The notes under the pieces were generated by a model. The model was not told the DNA's origin. It made no database searches and worked only from the letters and a program-made list of their open reading frames with translations. Positions 1 through 7,091 of a DNA stretch of 19,211 bases are shown here, one piece after another. The stretch lies in NCBI GenBank assembly GCA_020025655.1, contig JAHHRR010000035.1, positions 1-19,211 on the forward strand, given 5' to 3'. Origin of the DNA: Oscillospiraceae bacterium (GTDB taxonomy: Bacteria; Bacillota; Clostridia; Oscillospirales; Oscillospiraceae). Positions within the stretch are counted from its first letter, which is position 1; each line of letters opens with the position of its first letter. The position numbers were made by a program, and so were the translations under genes.

Positions 1-366
1 GATGTTTCAAAAGACGGAATACAAACTGCCAGAAAGGCCGCAGAACTTGGCGTTGATACCATCCTTACAAGCGGTCAGGCTGAAAACTGCTGGGCGGGAA
101 GAGAGTTCATTGAAAAACTTCTCAATGAAAAACTCCCCGTAACAATAATGCCCGGTGCAGGTGTAAATGCTGAGGTAATTAAGAAAATGCGGGAAATCCT
201 GCCTCTTGATACGTTCCACATGAGCGGCAAAGAGGTAATAGAAAGCGGTATGGAGTTCCGCCGTGAGGGTGTGCCTATGGGATTACCCGGATTCAATGAA
301 TTCAGTATCTGGCGCAGCAGTGAGGCTGCTATAAATGCTGCTGTAAAGGTAATGAGGGATAAATAA
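1..366 (+). CDS. cutC: CutC family protein, C-terminal part (5' end outside window)
   Basis: This is the last 121 codons of a gene that begins before the window; frame 1 is open from base 1 to a TAA at 364-366. The visible protein has the CutC hallmarks: a GVDTILTSGQ strand-loop, then VTIMPGAGVNAEVI, a histidine strand (TFHMSG) and a short C-terminal helix. CutC proteins are TIM barrels of about 250 residues, so roughly the second half is present. The family was linked to copper tolerance in E. coli, but a direct copper role is disputed, so the name marks the family rather than a proven function. The stop codon overlaps the ATG of the next gene by one base (TAATG), which indicates an operon with translational coupling. 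Nothing looks broken. Confidence 0.85.
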   Translation, partial: DVSKDGIQTARKAAELGVDTILTSGQAENCWAGREFIEKLLNEKLPVTIMPGAGVNAEVIKKMREILPLDTFHMSGKEVIESGMEFRREGVPMGLPGFNEFSIWRSSEAAINAAVKVMRDK

Positions 367-2825
367 TGCTGAGTGAAAAAATCAGATTATACGCAAATAA
401 ACTATGGAAGTCAACGGGAGAAAGTCTGGGAGAGCTGAGAAGTGCTATTCAGTCTCAGCTTGATAATTTACAGGGTGATAAGCGAATTTTAATGGAGCTG
501 AGCTATGGTTCACTGCCTGCATCCGATGCTGCAAGCGTTGAGTTTTCGGTGCTTGAGAGCTTTGCAGATCATGCCCTGATGCTGAGGCGGAATTCTCCGT
601 ACTGCAAGGATATTCCTGAAGATATTTTTCTGCACAATGTATTTTATCCCCGCATCAACAGCGAGGATATAGTCGACTGCCGCAGATTCTTTTATGATAA
701 ACTTTATCCCCTGACAGAGGGCTTAGGCGGAAAAGAGGCCGCACTTGCTGTTAACAGATGGTGCGCAGAAAACATGACATATGAGATGACGGATACCCGA
801 ACAATTAACCCGATTACTGCCTATAACTGTACACTGGGGCGCTGCGGTGAGGAATCAACATTCGGCGTAACTGCCCTTCGGTCAATAGGTATACCGGCAC
901 GACAGATTTATGTTCCGTGGTGGAGCCATTGTGACGATAATCATGCATGGGTTGAGGTATATGTTGAAAACGGCTGGCATTTTCTCGGAGCTTGTGAGCC
1001 AGAACCTGATCTTGACAAGGGCTGGTTTGTGAATGCTTCAAGCAGAGCTATGGTAATATGCTGCAGGAACTACTTTGACTTTACGGGTGACGGGTTAAAG
1101 GACGAGTCACTTGTACAGAAAAAAGGCATATGCCTTGCCTACAATCAGATAAAACGATATGCAAGGGCTGTAAGAACCACAGTAAAGCTGATTGATAAGC
1201 ATGGAATGCCCGCACCGGACGGATGGGTCAGATTTTATGTTGAAAACATGGCGGGGCTTGCAGAAATTGCCGCCCTTCAAACGGACAAAAACGGCATTGC
1301 GGAGCTTGAAACCGGCATGGGATGTATGCTTATTCAGGCAGAATTTGAGGGCAGGTTTACATGGCTGAAATATAAAGCGGAAAATGACTGTGAACTCAGC
1401 CTTTGTCCAGATGCAGCACAGCCTGAATTAACGGAGAGTCTGTGGGACTTTGAAGCGCCGGAGACAGGCAGCCCATATAACAGCAGACTTACTGCCGCAG
1501 AGCAGAAAGAGAAAACAGAAACAATCCGTCTTGCATCAGAAAAGCGCAATTTACGACTTGAGAGCTATTGGCTCGAAAAATACAATTCCGCAGATAAGCC
1601 GATGCAGGAAGTTTTCCACACAGCGGCAGCACATGGTGAGAAGCTGTGGGACTTCTATTTAGAATACGGGATTGAAGCAAAAGAGATTCTCCTGAATTTG
1701 AAGCTCAAAGACTGGCGGGATGCGGATACTGAAATACTTGCAGCCCACATCGAGGGCAGCAGAAAGTACAATAATGATGAAAACTTTCTGAAATATATCC
1801 AGAATCCGAGAATAGGGTACGAAAAACTCTCAGACTGGCGAAGCTATGTTGAAAACTATTTCTCAGCCGAAGAGAAAAAGTATTTCAGAGAAAATCCGGA
1901 AGAACTATGGCTGTGGATAAGTGAAAACTTCAAAGAGTGTGACTGCCGTTTTCATCCTGTACTCTGGCTTCAGCCGGAAGCGGCGCTTAGACTTCATGCG
2001 GCAGATGAAAAGGGCCGCAGATTGCTGTTTGTTGCAATTTTACGCACATTAGGTGTGGCGGCACGTCTTAATCCTGTTGATAATCGTGCAGAATTCTGGG
2101 ATAACGGGGCCTTTAAGTCTCCCGAGGCAGAGGGACCGAAAGAAAAAACCACATTTTTAAAGCTGAATGTGGAAAAGTCTATGGTACCGGAACAGAATTT
2201 CGGCCTTTCACGCTGGAAAAACGGCTGGCAGACTCTGGATTTATTGGATGCAGATTTTGAAAGACTGGAACTTCCTGTTGGCATCTACTGCCTGCATACT
2301 GTAAACCGGCTTCCAAACGGAAACCAGCTGATAAGCCATAAAACATTTGAACTTAACACAGCTGCTGAACTGAATGTTAAAAAACGTCAGGCGAGCACCG
2401 AGCAGATGCTTTCAGATTATAAGGTGGTTCTGCCGGTTGAAAACTCAGGCCTTGAATTGCAGCTCTACCTTGAACCCGGAGCTGAGCCAACAGAGCACAG
2501 CCTCAATGAGCTTATAGACGCAAAGGAACGTGTGGATGCTCTGGCGGATAAAGGACTGAATCTGCGCTTTATTATTGCATATGAAAAAGCCGGAGAAAAT
2601 TCTACATTTAAAAAGGCGGTATCCGCAATTAAAAATGTAAAAGTGCAGAAATTTGACTTTTCAGACTCAGCACTTGAAGTTCTGGCAAGAGCCTTATATC
2701 TGGAACCGGGGCTGTGGCCGCTGATTACCTTATCTGACGGTAAAACCTCGTTTTATGCAAGTGCGGGTTATTCGGTAGGTTCAATAGGGCTTGCGTTACA
2801 GCTTGCGGAAGAAATTTTAAAATAA
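366..2825 (+). CDS. Long transglutaminase-fold protein (papain-like, catalytic acid position Glu)
   Basis: An 819-residue protein without a signal peptide or membrane segment, probably cytoplasmic. A transglutaminase-core domain lies at about residues 120-235: Cys160 in GRCGEES, His193 in NHAWVEV, and Glu211 in GACEPEP where the third triad residue, usually Asp, is expected. A beta-sandwich domain resembling carboxypeptidase-regulatory/Ig repeats follows (about 270-345, with DKHGMPAPDGWVRFYVEN). A charged helical stretch covers about 375-500. A second segment near 550-600 (LRTLGVAARLNPVDNRAEFW) resembles the first core but lacks the catalytic residues. The C-terminal about 120 residues, from Leu696, resemble a thioredoxin-like fold without a CxxC; that is a weak inference. 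The family includes proteases and amidases as well as transglutaminases, so the reaction is unknown. GAGGG before the ATG, plus the TAATG overlap with cutC, supports this start and an operon. Confidence 0.8.
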   Translation: MLSEKIRLYANKLWKSTGESLGELRSAIQSQLDNLQGDKRILMELSYGSLPASDAASVEFSVLESFADHALMLRRNSPYCKDIPEDIFLHNVFYPRINSEDIVDCRRFFYDKLYPLTEGLGGKEAALAVNRWCAENMTYEMTDTRTINPITAYNCTLGRCGEESTFGVTALRSIGIPARQIYVPWWSHCDDNHAWVEVYVENGWHFLGACEPEPDLDKGWFVNASSRAMVICCRNYFDFTGDGLKDESLVQKKGICLAYNQIKRYARAVRTTVKLIDKHGMPAPDGWVRFYVENMAGLAEIAALQTDKNGIAELETGMGCMLIQAEFEGRFTWLKYKAENDCELSLCPDAAQPELTESLWDFEAPETGSPYNSRLTAAEQKEKTETIRLASEKRNLRLESYWLEKYNSADKPMQEVFHTAAAHGEKLWDFYLEYGIEAKEILLNLKLKDWRDADTEILAAHIEGSRKYNNDENFLKYIQNPRIGYEKLSDWRSYVENYFSAEEKKYFRENPEELWLWISENFKECDCRFHPVLWLQPEAALRLHAADEKGRRLLFVAILRTLGVAARLNPVDNRAEFWDNGAFKSPEAEGPKEKTTFLKLNVEKSMVPEQNFGLSRWKNGWQTLDLLDADFERLELPVGIYCLHTVNRLPNGNQLISHKTFELNTAAELNVKKRQASTEQMLSDYKVVLPVENSGLELQLYLEPGAEPTEHSLNELIDAKERVDALADKGLNLRFIIAYEKAGENSTFKKAVSAIKNVKVQKFDFSDSALEVLARALYLEPGLWPLITLSDGKTSFYASAGYSVGSIGLALQLAEEILK

Positions 2826-2852
2826 AAAAGACGCCCATAGGGCGTCTTTTTT
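2825..2852. terminator. Bidirectional intrinsic terminator between the transglutaminase gene and clpB
   Basis: A perfect 7-bp stem (GACGCCC 2830-2836, GGGCGTC 2840-2846) with loop ATA is flanked by six A on the left and six T on the right. It therefore gives a GC stem followed by a U-tract on both strands. It starts at the last base of the transglutaminase stop codon and ends just before the clpB stop, so it can end both convergent transcripts. Confidence 0.93.
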
Positions 2853-2854
2853 AT

Positions 2855-5434
2855 TTATCTACATATAAGCTCTCCGTTTTGCACCTCCACATAAAGTGTG
2901 GATTCAGGTGCAACTTCATCGGAAAGTATTCTGCGGGCAATCAGAGTTTCAAGACTTGACTGCAGGTAACGGCGCAGAGGTCTTGCACCATACAGCGGGT
3001 CATAGCCACGGTCGATTATATAGCGTTTTGCCTCGTCGCTTATGCTGAGCTTAAGAGATTTATCGGCAAGTCTGTCTCTGAGACCCTGAAGCATAATGTC
3101 AATAATGCCGGTGAGATTGTCCCTTGTAAGGGGCTTGAACATTATGGTTTCATCCAGACGGTTCAAAAATTCAGGTCTGAATGAGCGGTGCAGCTCCTGC
3201 ATAACGGCGCTCTGAGCCTCGGGGGTGATATTGCCGCTGTCATCAATACCTTCAAGCAGATACTGGCTGCCCAGATTGGACGTCAGTATGATAATGGTAT
3301 TTTTGAAGTCAACGGTACGGCCCTGAGAATCGGTAATGCGACCATCATCAAGAATCTGGAGAAGAATGTTGAAAACATCGGGATGAGCCTTCTCAATCTC
3401 ATCGAAAAGCACGACGGAATAGGGCTTGCGGCGAACTGCCTCGGTAAGCTGACCGCCTTCATCATAGCCCACATATCCGGGAGGTGCTCCAACAAGACGA
3501 GATACAGAGAATTTCTCCATATATTCAGTCATATCAATACGGACAATGTTTCGCTCATCATCGAACAGGCACTGGGCAAGGCTCTTTGCAAGCTCGGTTT
3601 TACCTACACCCGTGGGGCCCAAAAACAGGAAGGAGCCAATGGGACGGTTGGGGTCTGAGATACCTGCACGAGAACGGAGGATTGCTTCGGTAACTTTCTT
3701 TACGGCTTCATCCTGTCCCACAACACGTTTGTGGAGAAAATCATCCAGATGCAGAATCTTGGAGCGCTCACTTTCCATGAGCTTTGATACGGGAATACCT
3801 GTCCACTTGGCAACTATACCGGAAATCTCTTCCTCGGTTACAGTGTCATGGAGCATGGAGTTTGCCTTCCGCTCCTCGGAAAGCCGCTCGGCCTCCTGAA
3901 GCTGTGCCTCCAAAGCCGGCAGATCGGAATACTTAAGCCTTGCGGCGGTTTCATATTCATAATGAAGCTGAGCATTTTCAATGTCAGCGTGCATCTTTTC
4001 AATCTCTGATTTGAGCTTCTTGACATTTTCCACACTGTTCTTTTCCTGATCCCAGCGGGATTTCATGGCGTTAAACTCATCCTTGAGGTTAGCAAGCTCT
4101 TCACGGGTTTTTGAAAGTCTCTCCTGACTTAAACGGTCGTCCTCTTTCTTGAGGGCCATTTCCTCAATTTCAAGCTGCATTATCTTACGTCTTGTATCAT
4201 CAAGCTCGGCAGGCATTGAATCCATTTCGGTTCTTATAAGTGCGCAGGCCTCATCAACAAGGTCTATTGCCTTATCAGGGAGAAAACGGTCGGAAATATA
4301 GCGGCTTGAAAGAGTAGCGGCGGCAACCAGTGCATTATCATGGATTCTTACACCATGATATACCTCATAACGCTCCTTTAAGCCTCGCAGAATGGAAATG
4401 GTGTCCTCCACTGTGGGCTCATCAACCTGTACAGGCTGGAAACGACGTTCAAGAGCGGCATCCTTTTCGATATACTTGCGGTACTCGTCAAGGGTTGTTG
4501 CACCTATGCAGTGAAGCTCGCCACGTGCAAGCATGGGCTTTAAAAGGTTGCCGGCATCCATGCTGCCCTCGGTTTTGCCTGCGCCGACTATGGTGTGCAG
4601 CTCATCTATAAAGAGGATTATCCCGCCCTCGGAGCGGCGGATTTCCTCCAGAACCGCCTTTAAGCGTTCCTCAAATTCACCTCTGTATTTAGCTCCTGCA
4701 ATAAGAGCGCCCATATCCAGAGAGAAAATGGTTTTATCCTTTAAACCCTCAGGTACATCGCCACGGACAATTCGCTGTGCAAGACCTTCGGCAATAGCGG
4801 TTTTACCTACGCCGGGTTCACCGATCAGAACAGGATTGTTCTTGGTTTTACGGGAGAGAATACGAATGACATTTCTGATTTCCGTATCTCTGCCGATAAC
4901 GGGGTCAAGCTCGTTTTCACGGGCTCTTTTTACAAGGTCTGTGCCGTATTTATTTAAAGCATCATAGCTGCTTTCGGGGTTATCACCGGTAACAGGGGAG
5001 GATTTTACCTTGGAAAGCTCGGCTGTAAAGGCAGATTTTGTAATTCCGTGATCGGAAAACAGCCTTTTAATAAAAGGAGAAGCGGCGGCGAAAATACCTA
5101 TCATTAAATGCTCAACGGAGAGGTATTCATCACCCATGGATTTTGCTGCCTTTTCGGCGGCGGTCATGAGCCGGTTGAATTCAGGTGACATATACACATC
5201 GGATTCATTTCCCACCTTGGGCAGGGCCCCGATTGCTGTATCCAGCTCTGAAAGAACACTGTTGCAGTCAACACCCATTTTTGACAGGAGGGAGGGAATA
5301 AGTCCGCCGTCCTGATCTATAAGAGCGTAGAGCAGATGTTCCGGCATTATATAATTATTGTGATTTTCCTGAGCCATAGCCTGTGCGGTCTGCACGGCTT
5401 CAAGGCTTTTCTGAGTGAAATTCTGTGCGTTCAT
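2855..5434 (-). CDS. clpB: ATP-dependent disaggregase ClpB
   Basis: An 859-residue AAA+ chaperone, essentially the length of E. coli ClpB (857). ClpB hexamers thread aggregated proteins through their pore in the cytoplasm together with DnaK/DnaJ/GrpE. Order of domains: Clp N-domain (about 1-145), first AAA+ module with Walker A GEPGVGKT (Lys211) and Walker B LFIDELHT, coiled-coil middle domain (about 405-530, rich in E, K and L), second AAA+ module with Walker A GPTGVGKT (Lys612) and Walker B LFDEIEKAH, then the C-terminal domain. The long middle domain and the absence of a ClpP-binding tripeptide in the second module separate it from ClpA/ClpC. AGGAGG lies 8 bases before the ATG. It is the second gene after an RHH protein, with a 12-base gap, so it is probably co-transcribed. 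I see no CIRCE or CtsR-like operator upstream. Confidence 0.97.
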   Translation of the reverse strand: MNAQNFTQKSLEAVQTAQAMAQENHNNYIMPEHLLYALIDQDGGLIPSLLSKMGVDCNSVLSELDTAIGALPKVGNESDVYMSPEFNRLMTAAEKAAKSMGDEYLSVEHLMIGIFAAASPFIKRLFSDHGITKSAFTAELSKVKSSPVTGDNPESSYDALNKYGTDLVKRARENELDPVIGRDTEIRNVIRILSRKTKNNPVLIGEPGVGKTAIAEGLAQRIVRGDVPEGLKDKTIFSLDMGALIAGAKYRGEFEERLKAVLEEIRRSEGGIILFIDELHTIVGAGKTEGSMDAGNLLKPMLARGELHCIGATTLDEYRKYIEKDAALERRFQPVQVDEPTVEDTISILRGLKERYEVYHGVRIHDNALVAAATLSSRYISDRFLPDKAIDLVDEACALIRTEMDSMPAELDDTRRKIMQLEIEEMALKKEDDRLSQERLSKTREELANLKDEFNAMKSRWDQEKNSVENVKKLKSEIEKMHADIENAQLHYEYETAARLKYSDLPALEAQLQEAERLSEERKANSMLHDTVTEEEISGIVAKWTGIPVSKLMESERSKILHLDDFLHKRVVGQDEAVKKVTEAILRSRAGISDPNRPIGSFLFLGPTGVGKTELAKSLAQCLFDDERNIVRIDMTEYMEKFSVSRLVGAPPGYVGYDEGGQLTEAVRRKPYSVVLFDEIEKAHPDVFNILLQILDDGRITDSQGRTVDFKNTIIILTSNLGSQYLLEGIDDSGNITPEAQSAVMQELHRSFRPEFLNRLDETIMFKPLTRDNLTGIIDIMLQGLRDRLADKSLKLSISDEAKRYIIDRGYDPLYGARPLRRYLQSSLETLIARRILSDEVAPESTLYVEVQNGELICR

Positions 5435-5446
5435 TAAAAACCCTCC

Positions 5447-6097
5447 TTAAATGTGGATTTTTGAAGAAATCATGTGTGAATAATAGGCGGCCTCAACCTC
5501 ATGGGCATCGAGACTGCCGGCGACATAGCATTTTAGAAGCTTATCGAAAAGCTTAATGTACTCGGAGATGGTCTGAGCCAGCTCCTCGCTTGTACATTCG
5601 GTATCCGGAGCTGCAATAGCACGCATAAACTTGCCGTCGTACAGGGCATAATCAATTTTGAAGCCTGTAAGCTCCCTCAGGTGGACATCCTCTATCCGCT
5701 TCCACAGACGGAAGAAATCTGTCATTGCGGATATAAGCGCCTGAGATTGCGTTCGGAATACCACAGACAGAGCGCCGATTGCAGCACTCTCAGTACCCCT
5801 GTAAAGCTCTACCTCGTACTTTACTGTGGGACGGTATTTGTATTCAAGTGAGCTTTTAAGGCTCATAGAAAAGCTGTTGGGGGAGAAAAACGGGACAAAA
5901 TCCCGTGATGGGCTCATCAACTCCTCAATAGTGGAAAGAACGTCGTTAATGCGCTGTTCCGGAGTGGTATAATCAACATACTGGGCGAGAATCTGATTTA
6001 TAAGACTTGAGCGGTTGGTACCAAGCCGGTGGGCAAGATTATCTACCTCACGCACAACTCCTTCGTCCAGCATCAGGCTGTAAAGTGTCTTTTTCAT
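5447..6097 (-). CDS. Ribbon-helix-helix (CopG/Arc type) DNA-binding protein upstream of clpB
   Basis: A 216-residue protein. Residues about 3-43 fit the ribbon-helix-helix pattern: a short beta strand (TLYSLMLDE), helix (VVREVDNLAHRLG), turn NRSS, helix (LINQILAQYV). RHH domains dimerise and insert a beta ribbon into the DNA major groove, and are commonly autoregulatory. The remaining roughly 170 residues match no domain I recognise; they look mixed alpha/beta (for example VKYEVELYRG and FKIDYALYDGKF) and could sense a ligand or bind a partner. GAGAGG sits 7 bases before the ATG. It is the first gene of the operon with clpB, behind a strong sigma-A-type promoter whose -10 box is flanked by an inverted repeat. 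A role in controlling clpB is inferred from position only. An antitoxin is unlikely, because no toxin gene adjoins and RHH antitoxins are usually much shorter. Confidence 0.75.
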   Translation of the reverse strand: MKKTLYSLMLDEGVVREVDNLAHRLGTNRSSLINQILAQYVDYTTPEQRINDVLSTIEELMSPSRDFVPFFSPNSFSMSLKSSLEYKYRPTVKYEVELYRGTESAAIGALSVVFRTQSQALISAMTDFFRLWKRIEDVHLRELTGFKIDYALYDGKFMRAIAAPDTECTSEELAQTISEYIKLFDKLLKCYVAGSLDAHEVEAAYYSHMISSKIHI

Positions 6098-6123
6098 ATC
6101 TGAGCCTCTCTTTCTTATTTCTG

Positions 6124-6144
6124 AGTGTATAATAGTCCCACACT
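6124..6144. repeat. Inverted repeat flanking the -10 box, candidate operator
   Basis: AGTGT (6124-6128) and ACACT (6140-6144) are inverted with an 11-base spacer holding the -10 element (6129-6134). The arms are short and could occur by chance. The placement over the -10 suits repression, possibly by the RHH protein encoded just downstream. Confidence 0.35.
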
Positions 6145-6157
6145 ACAACTTTGTCAA
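6129..6157 (-). promoter_or_regulatory. Near-consensus sigma-A promoter for the RHH-clpB operon
   Basis: Read on the minus strand: -35 TTGACA (6152-6157), 17-base spacer, -10 TATTAT (6129-6134). It lies about 30 bases upstream of the RHH start codon. It is the best-matching promoter in the window, which suggests high basal expression unless repressed. Confidence 0.8.
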
Positions 6158-6214
6158 TAGCTCTATATAAATATTCATACAAATTATATATTTGGGACAT
6201 CAAATAGATACAAC

Positions 6215-6243
6215 TTGATTTTTCCCAATCTTTCGGATATAAT
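6215..6243 (+). promoter_or_regulatory. Promoter for tRNA-Ser
   Basis: -35 TTGATT (6215-6220), 17-base spacer, perfect -10 TATAAT (6238-6243). The predicted start near 6250 leaves a leader of about 40 bases before the tRNA. Confidence 0.75.
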
Positions 6244-6291
6244 TACAAAGTCCTTTAAAAATCTGTAAAGAAAACGGCAAAATTTAATTAT

Positions 6292-6383
6292 GGAGATGTA
6301 CCCAAGCGGTTGAAGGGTCCGGATTCGAAATCCGGTAGGCGTCCTTGAGGCGTGCTGGGGTTCGAATCCCCACATCTCCGCCA
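6292..6383 (+). tRNA. tRNA-Ser (anticodon CGA), CCA encoded
   Basis: A complete class II tRNA. The acceptor stem pairs GGAGATG (6292-6298) with CATCTCC (6373-6379), discriminator G6380, followed by an encoded CCA (6381-6383). The D arm is CCC/GGG around AAGCGGTTGAA. The anticodon stem CCGGA/TCCGG encloses loop TTCGAAA, giving anticodon CGA at 6326-6328, which reads the serine codon UCG. A long variable arm of about 20 bases, typical of tRNA-Ser, precedes the T arm (TGGGG, loop TTCGAAT, CCCCA). It stands alone between two protein operons with its own promoter and terminator. I see no integrase or duplicated tRNA 3' end that would mark an attachment site. Confidence 0.96.
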
Positions 6384-6403
6384 TTGCGGCTATGACCGCA
6401 GAA

Positions 6404-6438
6404 AAGCCGCAGAGCGATAATGCTCTGCGGCTTGTTTT
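6404..6438 (+). terminator. Terminator after tRNA-Ser
   Basis: A 12-bp perfect stem: AAGCCGCAGAGC (6404-6415) with GCTCTGCGGCTT (6422-6433), loop GATAAT, then GTTTT. The T-run is modest but the stem is very stable, and it starts 20 bases after the CCA. Confidence 0.85.
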
Positions 6439-6445
6439 GTAAAAG

Positions 6446-6474
6446 GAAAAGTCCGCTAAAATAGCGGACTTTTC
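6446..6474. terminator. Second, bidirectional terminator between tRNA-Ser and the tudS-like gene
   Basis: GTCCGCTA (6451-6458) and TAGCGGAC (6462-6469) pair around an AAA loop, with AAAA before and TTTT after, so the structure works on both strands. It probably ends the tudS-like transcript coming from the right and backs up the tRNA terminator. Confidence 0.88.
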
Positions 6475-6507
6475 TTTTTATGTTTATTCGTAAGTTTGGG
6501 GGTAGAT

Positions 6508-6942
6508 TTACAGCGGCAGTTTATCAAGTTCGTTTTCACTGAAATACGGAATACCGTTTTCCTCCAGAAGCTCAGCAAAAACACCGTTTCCCGGAATAAG
6601 CTTTCCGCTGAAGGTTCCGTCATAGATCATGCCTTTGCCGCAGGCCGGAGAGCGGTATTTTAAAATTGCAAAATCCGCCTTATTCAGCTTTGCAAGAAAC
6701 AGGGCGGTTTCGGCGCCTTTGCGGTATTCAAAGGTAACATCTTTTCCTTTATTTGTGATAAGCTTATCGCCTACACGCTCGGCGGGATCTCTGGGGGTGG
6801 AAAGACCTCCCATCTGCTCAGGACATACGCCGATTATAGTGTGGTCTTTTGCGAGAGCCAGAATCTCCTCACACTTGCAGTCATCACCCTTATAACGGCA
6901 CTGGCAGCCTAAAAGACAGTTGCTTACAACGATTACAGCCAT
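6508..6942 (-). CDS. TudS/DUF523 family thiouracil (thio-UMP) desulfidase
   Basis: A 144-residue protein with all the DUF523 signatures: CLLG..CRYKG (Cys9, Cys15), CPEQMGGL.TPRDP (Cys40), a KYRSPACGKG loop (Cys101) and IYDGTFSGK...G.GVFAELL. Characterised members (TudS) use a [4Fe-4S] cluster to remove sulfur from 2-thiouracil or 4-thio-UMP, giving the uracil form and sulfide. Cys9, Cys15 and Cys101 are the likely cluster ligands by family comparison (inference); Cys13 is an extra cysteine inside the first motif. It is cytoplasmic, with no signal peptide, and full length for the small single-domain form. CGGAGG lies 7 bases before the ATG. The next gene, divergently transcribed, is upp, which makes UMP from uracil and gives a biochemical reason for the pairing. 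Related family members act on tRNA 4-thiouridine, so the exact substrate is open. Confidence 0.85.
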   Translation of the reverse strand: MAVIVVSNCLLGCQCRYKGDDCKCEEILALAKDHTIIGVCPEQMGGLSTPRDPAERVGDKLITNKGKDVTFEYRKGAETALFLAKLNKADFAILKYRSPACGKGMIYDGTFSGKLIPGNGVFAELLEENGIPYFSENELDKLPL

Positions 6943-6981
6943 ATTTATCCTCCGTAAATCAAATTCAACAGTTTATTATAC

Positions 6982-7010
6982 AGTATACACCTGTGCAGCC
7001 GACTGGTAAA
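6982..7010 (-). promoter_or_regulatory. Candidate promoter for the tudS-like gene
   Basis: On the minus strand: -35 TTTACC (7005-7010), 17-base spacer, -10 TATACT (6982-6987). The -10 matches at 5 of 6 positions and the -35 at 4 of 6. A TATAAT just downstream on the same strand has no good -35. Confidence 0.45.
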
Positions 7011-7020
7011 TGTAAAAAAG

Positions 7021-7049
7021 TTGATTTTAGTGTCGTGCTGTGCTAATCT
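7021..7049 (+). promoter_or_regulatory. Candidate promoter for upp
   Basis: -35 TTGATT (7021-7026), 17-base spacer, -10 TAATCT (7044-7049) preceded by TGC, the extended -10 motif. The -10 hexamer itself is poor, so confidence is limited. It would give a leader of about 35 bases. I see no PyrR-type antiterminator structure there. Confidence 0.4.
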
Positions 7050-7091
7050 TAAAAAGAAAATCCTATCTATAACAGAAAAGAGGAAAAAATA

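Noticed and set aside
6292..6383. tRNA-Ser as a mobile-element attachment site
   Set aside because: No integrase, excisionase, second copy of the tRNA 3' end or foreign-looking gene lies on either side.
6184..6384. A 66-codon minus-strand open frame across tRNA-Ser
   Set aside because: The bases form a complete tRNA; the peptide is an artefact commonly mis-annotated over tRNA genes.
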